A stretch of DNA of 64,000 nt from Aureimonas altamirensis (lineage in GTDB: Bacteria; Pseudomonadota; Alphaproteobacteria; Rhizobiales; Rhizobiaceae): NCBI RefSeq assembly GCF_001463885.1, contig NZ_BBWQ01000005.1, positions 124,001-188,000 of the forward strand, written 5' to 3'. The notes under the pieces were generated by a model. That model had not been told where the DNA came from, did not search any database, and was given only the letters and a program-made list of their open reading frames with translations. Positions 1-7,571 of this stretch are shown here, piece after piece. The translations under genes were made by a program, and so were the position numbers. The first letter of the stretch is position 1; the number at the start of each line of letters is the position of its first letter.

Positions 1-202
1 GTCGGTCGTGGGCTTCGACGATATCGAGTTTGCCGCCCATGTGACGCCCGCATTGACGACCATCCGCCAGCAAAGGGAAGAGATCGGCTCCGCCGCCGCG
101 CGTCTGATGCTGGATCTGTTGGCCGGACGGGACACGAAGGCCGAGACGATCCTGTCGGTGGAACTCGTCGTCCGTGCCTCCACGGCAGCCATCCGGAGCT
201 GA
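1..202 (+). CDS. LacI-family transcriptional regulator, C-terminal fragment
   Basis: The frame is open from the first bases of the window and ends at a TGA at 200-202, so only about 66 C-terminal residues are visible and the start lies upstream. The fragment carries the hallmark end of the LacI/GalR effector domain: a GFDDIEFA motif followed by a segment resembling the TTIRQQREEIGSAAARLML helix, then an LLAGR turn and a final strand reading ELVVRAST. These regulators bind a sugar in this domain and DNA through an N-terminal helix-turn-helix that is outside the window. The gene reads straight into a sugar ABC operon with a candidate operator between them, so it probably represses that operon. 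Family assignment is firm; ligand unknown. Confidence 0.9.
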   Translation, partial: SVVGFDDIEFAAHVTPALTTIRQQREEIGSAAARLMLDLLAGRDTKAETILSVELVVRASTAAIRS

Positions 203-214
203 TTGCATCGGCCG

Positions 215-230
215 ATGTTATCGATTACAT
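215..230. promoter_or_regulatory. Candidate LacI-type operator
   Basis: The 16-mer ATGTTATCGATTACAT is a dyad around a central CG with one mismatched pair (14 of 16 positions symmetric). AT-rich arms around a central CG are typical of LacI/GalR-family operators. It lies 13 nt after the stop of the LacI-type gene and 34 nt before the start of the binding-protein gene, where a repressor of the importer would act. Direct binding is inferred. Confidence 0.5.
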
Positions 231-264
231 TTCTACCCTGGGTTGGAGATCTCGGGAGGAAATC

Positions 265-1281
265 ATGCTCGGTAAACTGGTCGGCGCGGCCGTATTCGGC
301 GCGCTCATGGCAGGTGTGGCGCATGCGGAGACATTCCGCATCGGGCTGTCGAACAGCTTCGTCGGTTCGGAATGGCGAACCCAGATGATCGAAGAGGCGC
401 AGGCTGCCGCGGCGGCCTGGAAGGACAAGGGCGTGGATGTCGAAGTCGTCGTGCAGAGCGGCGATGTCGACGTGCAGGGCCAGATCGGCCATATCCGCAA
501 CTTCATCAATCAGGGCGTGAACGCCATCATCATCAATCCGGGCAGCCCCACGGCTTTCAGCCCGGTCTTCGCGCAGGCCAAGGCGCGCGATATCCTGGTG
601 ATCGCAACCGATGCCGAGGTTGCGTCGAAGGACGCCATCTATGTCGGGATCGACCAGAAGGCTTGGGCGGCGCAGTCGGCCGAATGGCTGGCCGAGGCGC
701 TGGGCGGCAAGGGCAACCTCGTCACCATCAACGGCATTGCCGGCAATCCGGCGAACGAAGCCCGCGTTGCCGGGTATCGCGAAGTCTTCGCGCAGCATCC
801 CGATATCAAGATCCTGAACGAGGCGAACGCCAACTGGGACCAGGCACAGGGCCAGCAGACGATGCAGAACCTGCTTGCCACCTATCCGGACATCCAGGGC
901 GTGTGGGTGCAGGACGGAATGGCGGACGGGGCGTGGCGCGCGATCGAGGCCGCGGGCAAGAAGGATTCCATCGCGGCCACCGGCGAGATCCGCAAGGATT
1001 TCATGACCCGCTGGGAAAGCGAGGGGCTCAATTCGGCCGCCTCCGTCAACCCTCCGGGCGTCATGGCCAGCGCACTCAACGTGGCGGTCCTGGCCTTGCA
1101 GGGCAAGGAATTCAAGGATGGCGTCTTCGGTGGCCCGAACGCCAATGCCATCTACATTCCCATTCCCTTCGTCGACAATGACAACCTTGCCGAAAACCTG
1201 AAGGCCGCCGAGGACAAGCCCGGCTACTGGTCGGTTACGGCAACGGTCACTCCGGAAGAAGCAGAGGCCTTCTTCAAGTAG
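265..1281 (+). CDS. Sugar ABC transporter, periplasmic substrate-binding protein
   Basis: 338 residues. A short hydrophobic leader ends at about residue 21 (VAHA, then ETFRIG), a Sec signal peptide for periplasmic export. The mature protein fits the Peripla_BP_4 (ribose-binding-like) fold: an opening strand FRIGLSNSFVGSEWR, a GVNAIIINPGSP motif where these proteins contact ligand between lobes, and repeated alpha/beta units. The start is preceded by a strong GGGAGGAAATC ribosome site. It is first in an operon with one fused ATPase and two permeases, the layout of ribose/xylose-class importers. The sugar cannot be told from sequence. Confidence 0.9.
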   Translation: MLGKLVGAAVFGALMAGVAHAETFRIGLSNSFVGSEWRTQMIEEAQAAAAAWKDKGVDVEVVVQSGDVDVQGQIGHIRNFINQGVNAIIINPGSPTAFSPVFAQAKARDILVIATDAEVASKDAIYVGIDQKAWAAQSAEWLAEALGGKGNLVTINGIAGNPANEARVAGYREVFAQHPDIKILNEANANWDQAQGQQTMQNLLATYPDIQGVWVQDGMADGAWRAIEAAGKKDSIAATGEIRKDFMTRWESEGLNSAASVNPPGVMASALNVAVLALQGKEFKDGVFGGPNANAIYIPIPFVDNDNLAENLKAAEDKPGYWSVTATVTPEEAEAFFK

Positions 1282-1288
1282 GACGCGC

Positions 1289-1311
1289 GGGCCGGGGTCA
1301 TGCCCCGGCCC
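1289..1311 (+). terminator. Hairpin after binding-protein gene (attenuator or mRNA stabiliser)
   Basis: A 9-bp G/C stem (1289-1297 with 1303-1311) with a 5-nt loop sits between the binding-protein gene and the ATPase gene. No T-run follows, so complete termination is unlikely. Such hairpins in importer operons commonly favour the upstream binding-protein message over downstream genes. The role is inferred. Confidence 0.5.
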
Positions 1312-1336
1312 GATCCCGTCGCGGCAGGGAGTTTTC

Positions 1337-2833
1337 ATGGCGGCCATACTGGAGGCGACGCACGTCGCCAAATCCTTCGGCGCGGTCAGGGCGCTGGTCA
1401 AGGGTGATCTCGTCGTGCAGCGCGGCGAGATCCACGCTTTGCTTGGCGCCAATGGCTGCGGCAAGAGCACGCTGTGCAAGGTTATCGCAGGTGCGCTTGC
1501 CCCCAGCGGCGGAACGCTTCGCATCGACGGACAGGAGCGCAGCTTCGCCTCGCCGCGCGAGGCCGAGCGCGCCGGCGTGTCGCTGTTCTATCAGGAGCTG
1601 AGCCTCGTTCCGCAACTGTCGGTCGAGAGCAACATCTTCCTCGGGCACGAGCCGCGCCGCTTTGGTTTCGTCGACAGGGCGGCGCTGCGGCGCGAAGCGG
1701 ACCAACTGATCGGCCTCTTTTCCGGCGTGGTCGGCGCCTCGCTGACCCCATCGGCGACGGTTGCGGACCTGTCGCCCGACGAGCGGCAGATCGTGGAAAT
1801 CCTCAAGGTCTTCGCCACCCGGCCAAAGCTGATGATCATGGACGAGGCGACCGCCGCCCTCGATGGACGACAGGCGGCACGGCTGTTCGAGATATTGCGG
1901 GCAAAGCGCGGCGACGGTGTCTCCACCATCATGATTTCGCACCGGCTGGACGAAGTCTTCGCCGTCTGCGACCGCATCACCGTCATGCGCAACGGAGAAA
2001 GCGTAGCGGCGCTCGACGTGGCTTCCACAGATCGTGCCGCCGTCGTGCATCACATGGTGGGAGATGTCGTCCTGCCGCAAAGGCCGGCGCATGCCCCAGT
2101 CCGTACGGGCCAACCGCTTCTTGCGCTCGATGCGCTGTCCGCCGACCGGTTCCGCGATGTCTCGCTGAAGATTTGGCCGGGCGAAGTCGTCGGCCTTGCC
2201 GGGTTGCAGGGGCAGGGGCAATCGGCATTGCTGCGCAGCCTCTTCGGAGCAGAACCCGCCATCGGCGGAACTCTGACACTGGATGGCGCAGAGGTTTCCA
2301 TCCGCAGGCCGGGCGATGCCGTGCGCCGCGGCATCGCCTATGTGTCGGGGGATCGTGGACGCGACGCCGCCCTGCACGGACGCTCGATCTTTGAGAACGC
2401 CGTTGCCGGCATTCTGGCGCGGGAGGGCACGCGGCTGCTGCGCCCGAAGACTTTGCGCCAGCGCGCCGAGGCGGCCGCCGGCGATCTGGGGACACGCTAT
2501 GCCAGCCTGGACGCGCCCATCGGCTCGTTGTCGGGCGGCAACCAGCAGAAGATCTTCATCGCACGCTGGCTTGCCACGAGGCCGCGGCTTCTGCTGCTGG
2601 ACGATCCGACCAAGGGCATCGACCTCGGCGCCAAGGCGGACCTGTTCGCGCTGATGCGGCGCCTGGCGGACGAAGGGGCCGCCATCCTGTTCTATTCGTC
2701 GGAGGATTCCGAAGTGCTCGACCAGACGGACCGCTGCCTCGTCTTCAACGGCGGCCGCGTGGTGACCGAGCTTTCCGGCTCGCGCATGACGGCGCTGGAC
2801 CTGACGCGCGCCGCCTATGGGGAGGCCGCATGA
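1337..2833 (+). CDS. Sugar ABC transporter, fused double ATPase (RbsA/MglA type)
   Basis: 498 residues with two nucleotide-binding halves, as in RbsA, MglA and XylG. The first half has Walker A GANGCGKST at 37-45 and Walker B LMIMDEATAALD, but its signature is LSPDERQ rather than LSGGQ. The second half has a degenerate P-loop (GLQGQGQSALL) and an intact LSGGNQQK signature followed by LLLLDDPTKGIDLGAK. This split of features is normal for the family, where one composite site hydrolyses ATP. It acts on the inner face of the membrane, powering the two permeases encoded next; its end overlaps the first permease start by 4 nt. Confidence 0.95.
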   Translation: MAAILEATHVAKSFGAVRALVKGDLVVQRGEIHALLGANGCGKSTLCKVIAGALAPSGGTLRIDGQERSFASPREAERAGVSLFYQELSLVPQLSVESNIFLGHEPRRFGFVDRAALRREADQLIGLFSGVVGASLTPSATVADLSPDERQIVEILKVFATRPKLMIMDEATAALDGRQAARLFEILRAKRGDGVSTIMISHRLDEVFAVCDRITVMRNGESVAALDVASTDRAAVVHHMVGDVVLPQRPAHAPVRTGQPLLALDALSADRFRDVSLKIWPGEVVGLAGLQGQGQSALLRSLFGAEPAIGGTLTLDGAEVSIRRPGDAVRRGIAYVSGDRGRDAALHGRSIFENAVAGILAREGTRLLRPKTLRQRAEAAAGDLGTRYASLDAPIGSLSGGNQQKIFIARWLATRPRLLLLDDPTKGIDLGAKADLFALMRRLADEGAAILFYSSEDSEVLDQTDRCLVFNGGRVVTELSGSRMTALDLTRAAYGEAA

Positions 2834-3774
2834 GACGGCTGCTTCACAATCGCCCCTGGCTGATTACGCTGGCGGTCCTTGTCCTGCTGGCGGCGGTCAA
2901 CACGGTATTGCAGCCATCCTTCGTCCAGCCGGCCGTACTGCAATCCAACCTGACGACCTTTCTTCCGCTCATCCTCGTCGCCATCGGGCAGACATACGTC
3001 ATCCTGGCCGGCGATATCGACCTGTCGGTCGGCAGTATCGTGGCGCTGAGCAACGTGGTGACCGTCTCTGTCTTCGCGGCGCTCGGCAACGGACCGGACG
3101 CTATTCCCTATGGCATGGCGGCCGGCCTTGCGACGGGGCTTCTGGTCGGGCTGCTCAACGGCGTGCTCGTTTCCGTGCTGCGGCTTCAGCCCATCGTCAC
3201 TACATTCGCAACCGGCATCGTTCTGGCGGGAGCTGCCATCTGGGTGCTGCCGCAAGCCGGCCTTCCCGTGCCCGACGGCTACTGGATGGTGTATTCCGGC
3301 ACGGTGCTGGGCGTCCCGACCGTACTTCTGATCCTTGCGGCCGCGGCGCTCTGCGTCGCCATCCTGTCGCGCAGCGTCTTCCAGGCCCATCTTCTGGCCG
3401 TCGGCGGCAACCGCGCCGGCGCCTTCCAGACCGGCCTTTCGGTGGTGCGTCTTCGCATCCTGGCCTACGGGCTGTCCGGCCTGTTCTCGGCTGTCGCGGC
3501 CCTTTGCCTGACAGGCGAGACCGCATCGGGAGATCCGCTGCTGGGCGGCGCCCTCGCGCTGTCGGCCATCTCCGCGGTGGTCCTTGGCGGCACCGCGCTG
3601 TCGGGCGGGCAGGGCGGAGCGGTGGGCTCCATTCTCGGCGCGCTCGTGCTCGGGTTGATCGGCAACGTCATCTTCTTCGCCGGGCTGCCCTTCGAATACC
3701 AGACGCTCGTGCAGGGGCTTATCGTTCTTCTGGCCCTGGCCGGCGGCGTCGTCGTGACAAGGCGCACCGCATGA
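2830..3774 (+). CDS. Sugar ABC transporter permease (RbsC-like), first
   Basis: 314 residues, almost entirely hydrophobic with roughly 8-10 membrane spans. It contains the branched-chain/ribose permease motif DIDLSVGSIVALSNV near residue 60 and a late GGTALSGGQGGAVGSILGALVLG glycine-rich segment, both typical of RbsC/XylH-type permeases. The start overlaps the ATPase stop and its own end overlaps the second permease by 4 nt (ATGA at both joints), so the three are translationally coupled. Two distinct permeases suggest a heterodimeric channel rather than the RbsC homodimer. Confidence 0.92.
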   Translation: MRRLLHNRPWLITLAVLVLLAAVNTVLQPSFVQPAVLQSNLTTFLPLILVAIGQTYVILAGDIDLSVGSIVALSNVVTVSVFAALGNGPDAIPYGMAAGLATGLLVGLLNGVLVSVLRLQPIVTTFATGIVLAGAAIWVLPQAGLPVPDGYWMVYSGTVLGVPTVLLILAAAALCVAILSRSVFQAHLLAVGGNRAGAFQTGLSVVRLRILAYGLSGLFSAVAALCLTGETASGDPLLGGALALSAISAVVLGGTALSGGQGGAVGSILGALVLGLIGNVIFFAGLPFEYQTLVQGLIVLLALAGGVVVTRRTA

Positions 3775-4730
3775 CCCGCTCCCTCCGCACCATCGTCGCC
3801 GACCCGCTGTTTCTGGCCCTGTGTGCCGCCGCAGGCCTGCTGGCCATCGGCGAGATCCTTTCGCCTGGTTTCGCGCGCGGATCGCAGATCGTCAGCCTGC
3901 TGACCGTCGCGGCAATCCTCGGCATCGTCGCGGCAGGCCAGAATCTCGTCATCCTCGGCGGCCGGGAAGGCATAGATCTGTCCGTCGGGGCGATGATCTC
4001 GCTGGGCGCGGTTCTGGCCGGAAACGTGATGAACGGCAGCAACGCCGCGCTGCCCTTCGCCATTCTGGCGGCGGCGGGCGTGCCGTTCCTGATCGGCCTC
4101 GTCAATGGCTGCGGCATAACGCTGCTGCGCATCCCGCCACTGGTCATGACGCTGGGCATGACGGCCGTCATACAGGGTGCACTGGTGGTCTACTCGCAGG
4201 GTGTGCCTTCGGGCAGCGCCGCGCCCGCTTTGTCTGCCTTCGTGAACAGGCCGCTTATCTTCGGCATTCCGGGAATCCTGTTCGTGTGGGCGGCCATCGC
4301 GGTGCTCATGCTGTTCATGCTGCGCCGGACCCGCTTCGGCTTTTCGGTCTATGCCATCGGCTCCAACGAGCGCGCGGCGGCATTGACCGGCATTCCCGTA
4401 CCGGCCGTTCGCATCCTGCTCTACGGCTTGTCCGGGTTCTTCGCGGGCCTGACCGGCCTGTTCGTCATCGGCTATACGGGCACGAGCTTCATCAGCGTCG
4501 GCAACCAGTATGTGCTGCCATCCATCATCGCCGTCGTCATCGGCGGCACGTCGCTTGCAGGCGGCACGGGCGGCTATCTGGGCACGGTCGCTGGCGCCGT
4601 CGTGCTGACGCTGCTGCAAAGCGTGCTCATAACGCTCAACCTCGATGTCTGGGCGCGGCAGATCATCTTCGGGCTGACGCTGCTTGCCCTGCTGCTGCTG
4701 TACGGGCGGCAGCGCGCATTGCGCGTGTAG
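3771..4730 (+). CDS. Sugar ABC transporter permease (RbsC-like), second
   Basis: 319 residues. The chosen ATG at 3771 overlaps the preceding stop; the same frame is open for about 950 nt upstream but that stretch is out-of-frame reading of the first permease. Family motifs are present: REGIDLSVGAMISLGAV and a GGTSLAGGTGGYLGTVAGA segment, with multiple membrane spans throughout. It is last in the sugar importer operon. A cluster of converging genes starts 6 nt after its stop. Confidence 0.92.
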   Translation: MTRSLRTIVADPLFLALCAAAGLLAIGEILSPGFARGSQIVSLLTVAAILGIVAAGQNLVILGGREGIDLSVGAMISLGAVLAGNVMNGSNAALPFAILAAAGVPFLIGLVNGCGITLLRIPPLVMTLGMTAVIQGALVVYSQGVPSGSAAPALSAFVNRPLIFGIPGILFVWAAIAVLMLFMLRRTRFGFSVYAIGSNERAAALTGIPVPAVRILLYGLSGFFAGLTGLFVIGYTGTSFISVGNQYVLPSIIAVVIGGTSLAGGTGGYLGTVAGAVVLTLLQSVLITLNLDVWARQIIFGLTLLALLLLYGRQRALRV

Positions 4731-4736
4731 GCCCGG

Positions 4737-5141
4737 TCACCGGTCCGAAACGTCGAACCGCTCGTCGACCGGCACCCCGAGCGACGTCGCCAAGGCGTTG
4801 GTGCGGCTGGCCAGCGCGATGACGGCCAGAAGCTCCCTGTGCATGTCCGGCGTCAGGCCCTTGGCCCTCGCGCCGGCCGTGTGCGAGTGCACGCAATAGC
4901 TGCATCCATGGGCCGTCGACACGGCAATATAGATCAGCTCCTTGGTGAGCGGGTCCAGCGCACCGTCGGCCATCACCCTGTCGATGCTGTCCCAGACATC
5001 GCGAAGTTCCACCGGATCGTGCGCCAAGGCACGCCAGAAGTTGTTGACATAATCCGTACCGCGTCGTGCACGGATTTCGTCGAACACCGCGACGGCTTCC
5101 GGGGCGGCATCACCATCGCCGAGCAACGGAACGACGGCCAT
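4737..5141 (-). CDS. Carboxymuconolactone decarboxylase / AhpD-like protein
   Basis: 134 residues, a full-length single CMD domain. The segment LTKELIYIAVSTAHGCSYCVHSHTAGARAKG holds the CxxC-x2-H motif (CSYC followed by HSH) that in AhpD-type members forms the redox-active site; MTA and LAV helices follow as usual. Members reduce peroxides or decarboxylate lactones, and the substrate here cannot be assigned. Its start overlaps the stop of the upstream cyclase-family gene (TGATG), so the two are co-translated and probably act in one pathway. Confidence 0.85.
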   Translation of the reverse strand: MAVVPLLGDGDAAPEAVAVFDEIRARRGTDYVNNFWRALAHDPVELRDVWDSIDRVMADGALDPLTKELIYIAVSTAHGCSYCVHSHTAGARAKGLTPDMHRELLAVIALASRTNALATSLGVPVDERFDVSDR

Positions 5142-5971
5142 CAGACCAGCGCCAGCACGCGGGCAGGGCCGCCTGTGCCGCCACGGTGCTTCGGTGCGCC
5201 GACCACGATGGTCGCCCCGAGGACGGGCAGCTCTTCCAGGTTGGCAAGCCCCTCGATGCCGTAGCGTCCGGCGGGCAACCAGGAATTATGCACCGCGAAG
5301 TCGGCCGAGTTTCCGGGATCGAGCGACAGCGTATCGACGCCGATGGCTGCTACGTCATGCTCCAGAAGCAGATCCGTTGCCGACTTTGCAAAGCCCGGAA
5401 AGGCGAATGCGCCGGCCTCGTCGTTGCGGAAGGCGGGCTGGCCCACCTTTGCCGCCCAGCCGGACCGCAGCGCCACGACCGCGCCTGCGGGCAGGTCGCC
5501 ATTGGCACTGATCCACGCTTCGATGTCTGCTGCCTCCACCGTGGCGTTTGCCTCTTCCCGGGCCCGATCGGTGATGTCGATGATGGCCAGCGGGGCAACA
5601 AGGCTTCGCGGCTCGAGTTCATCGACGCTGGTGCCATCGGCGCTGAAGTGCAGCGGCGCATCGATATGGGTGCCGGTGTGCTCGAAGATGGTCAGCTTGT
5701 GCAGCTGATAGCCGCTGTCCTCGAACTTGACCGCCCATTCATAGGTGATGCCGGGTTTGCCGTCGAAGGTCGGGAAATCAGAATCGTATGTGTGCGTCAG
5801 GTCTACGACGCGGCCGGCCTGGGCCTGGGCCTGGGCAAGAGCGGGCCGGAGGAATGCGCCCGGCATCGCCGCGGCGGCTCCGGCGACGAGGGCGCCGCCC
5901 AGAAGCGCCCGGCGCGACAGCATCGACCGCTTCACGCCCTCCATCACACAATGATTGCACATGCCGCACAT
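5141..5971 (-). CDS. Cyclase-family metal-dependent hydrolase, Tat-exported
   Basis: 276 residues. Residues 1-8 carry three cysteines (MCGMCNHC), then a twin-arginine leader (SRRALLGG around 19-26) with a hydrophobic stretch and an ALAQA cleavage region near 44-48, so the protein is likely folded in the cytoplasm and exported. The catalytic HTGTHIDAPLH motif is at about 98-108 and supplies metal ligands in the kynurenine formamidase / polyketide cyclase superfamily. A later segment GVDTLSLDPGN also fits. Family members open or close amide or ester rings; the substrate is unknown. It is the first gene of a two-gene unit with the CMD protein. Confidence 0.85.
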   Translation of the reverse strand: MCGMCNHCVMEGVKRSMLSRRALLGGALVAGAAAAMPGAFLRPALAQAQAQAGRVVDLTHTYDSDFPTFDGKPGITYEWAVKFEDSGYQLHKLTIFEHTGTHIDAPLHFSADGTSVDELEPRSLVAPLAIIDITDRAREEANATVEAADIEAWISANGDLPAGAVVALRSGWAAKVGQPAFRNDEAGAFAFPGFAKSATDLLLEHDVAAIGVDTLSLDPGNSADFAVHNSWLPAGRYGIEGLANLEELPVLGATIVVGAPKHRGGTGGPARVLALV

Positions 5972-6055
5972 CCCCGTAACGATGAAACCAGTCGGTACGG
6001 GGATGCTAATTACAAGTTTGCTACGAGGACAAGTCGATGCGCCGCCATCGGCAGA

Positions 6056-6631
6056 TCAGCGATACTCGAACCAGTTCTCGTCGACGACGTGCCTTTCATC
6101 GAAAAACCAGGCGGTCGCCTGAATATCATCGCTGCCCGCGACATTGAAGATGCGTTGCCAGCTATTGCGAACCCTGCTTCTGAATGGTTCGGGATAGGGA
6201 CGATCGCACATTCTTATTCCGGCAGCCGTCAGATCGGCCTCGAACGCTTCGTCCTCCGCCATGCCTCGATCACGCGCACGCTCATCCGCCAGGCACCAAT
6301 CGTTCAGGCACGCGTGCCAGGCGCCGAAATCGCTAAGTACAACCGTCTCGTCGGGAACTTCAAGCGAGACGAGGACATGATCGCGCAAGTGGCGGAAGTC
6401 CTTATCGTCCATACGGGGTTTCGGGCCTTTCCGCCACAGTCGCCAAGCCCAGACCGGCCACCGCGGGACGCCATCGGGTGGCGGCCCGATCCGTTCCTCC
6501 ATGCGGTCGGCAAGCCATTCGTAGGCCGGCTTGAAGTCTGGGAAATCAATCAGGTCGGGCCGACCAATAAAGCGTCCCTCACGCTTCATAAAGTCTCGCC
6601 CCTTTTCGCACATGATGACGTGTATGCGCAT
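6056..6631 (-). CDS. DUF3841 family protein
   Basis: About 191 residues from the ATG at 6631 (MRIHVIMCEKGRDF); an open frame continues 32 codons upstream but looks non-coding. The sequence matches what I know of DUF3841: an N-terminal aromatic segment, AYEWLADRMEERIGPPPDG, PVWAWRLWRKG, a charged linker, then VLVSLEVPDETVVLSDFGAWHACLNDW and a late NSWQRIFNV helix and WF segment. The biochemical role of the family is unknown. It stands alone between the cyclase and lipoprotein genes. Confidence 0.7.
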   Translation of the reverse strand: MRIHVIMCEKGRDFMKREGRFIGRPDLIDFPDFKPAYEWLADRMEERIGPPPDGVPRWPVWAWRLWRKGPKPRMDDKDFRHLRDHVLVSLEVPDETVVLSDFGAWHACLNDWCLADERARDRGMAEDEAFEADLTAAGIRMCDRPYPEPFRSRVRNSWQRIFNVAGSDDIQATAWFFDERHVVDENWFEYR

Positions 6632-7006
6632 CCGACGCCTCCCCGTCCCATGCCGATAGAGGCGCAGTGCAGGTACAGCAATCGGCCTTCCCGGATAGTC
6701 GCAGCGAGGAGAAACGAGAAGTAACAAGTCGTGAGCGACTCACAGTAGCCAGCGTTGAGGCTACGCAAACAACCCATTGAAATCATGAATTTTGAAAAGT
6801 GCGGCCTGCGTTGGATAGAATTTGTGGAAAAGCATGAGTGACGGCACCAGCGGCGGTACCTGCAGTCAGAGGGCGCAGCGACTGCGCCCTCGCTCATTTC
6901 AGCCTCAACCAGCCCGGCGCCCCATACGCGTAGCGCTCGCGTTTCGGCGCCGATCAAGATTGCATCAAGGCTGATCCGCCATCAATGCGGATGTGCGCCC
7001 TGCGGA
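6632..7006. other. Non-coding stretch with one hairpin
   Basis: About 375 nt without a convincing gene on either strand. It contains a perfect 9-bp inverted repeat with a 3-nt loop at 6870-6890 (AGGGCGCAG / CTGCGCCCT) with no clear T-run, so it may be a weak terminator for the lipoprotein gene, which is read toward it. The side nearest 6632 would hold the promoter of the DUF3841 gene. Nothing else is recognised. Confidence 0.4.
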
Positions 7007-7333
7007 TCAATAACGCCGGCCGTCCCGGTAGTACCGGTCGTCGCGGTAGTAGCGATCGTCGCGCCGGTCATAGTCGCGCCGGTCGTAACGGCGATCGTCG
7101 ACATAGCGGCGATCGTCGCGCGGGGCGGTGGCTCGGCCGATCAGCGCGCCGCCACCGGCGCCTGCCAGGCCGCCGATGATCGCGCCGTCGGTGCCGCCGA
7201 TCGCATTGCCGACAAGCGCGCCGCCGGCGCCGCCGATGCCGGCGCCTGCCAGCGTCCGCTCATTGGTCGTGCAGCCGGTGATCGTCAGCGCCGCAAGCCC
7301 AAGTCCAAGCACCATTCCAAAAGTCCTGGCCAT
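7007..7333 (-). CDS. Glycine-zipper lipoprotein with Asp/Arg/Tyr-rich tail
   Basis: 108 residues from MARTFGMVLG (an upstream in-frame ATG adds 8 residues without a leader). A hydrophobic leader ends in a lipobox LTITGC, with Cys 21 as the predicted lipid-modified residue. Residues about 30-67 are a glycine-zipper region (GAGIGGAGGALVGNAIGG...GGLAGAGGGALIG), typical of small outer-membrane lipoproteins of the 17-kDa antigen / SlyB type. The last 40 residues are a low-complexity tail of DDRRY, DRRDY and DDRYYR repeats. Membrane association is strongly predicted; the function is unknown. Confidence 0.8.
   Translation of the reverse strand: MARTFGMVLGLGLAALTITGCTTNERTLAGAGIGGAGGALVGNAIGGTDGAIIGGLAGAGGGALIGRATAPRDDRRYVDDRRYDRRDYDRRDDRYYRDDRYYRDGRRY
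7012..7125 (-). repeat. Tandem short repeats encoding the D/R/Y tail
   Basis: Degenerate repeats of about 15-21 nt (on the plus strand, variants of CGGCGATCGTCG and CGCCGGTCGTAA) encode the DDRRY/DRRDY units of the lipoprotein tail. The copies are unequal in spacing, as expected of a tract prone to expansion or contraction. Confidence 0.6.
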
Positions 7334-7571
7334 TCCAGCCTCCCTTTTTTCGGTCACGCGCCCGTCAAGGCACCATGTTCAGTTTCGAAATGTCCGAAAC
7401 GCACCCTGCGTCAAGATGCGGGCAGGGCGGCAGCCGAAGAATGTGCCTTCCCCGATGTGCGCGATAACGACGAAGCGGGTCTATGAACTGCGTCGTCCTC
7501 TTCCGCATTGCGACGGCGACGATCCTGTTGTCTATGTCAGTGCCGACAACGCCGGAAAAAGGACACCGCTT

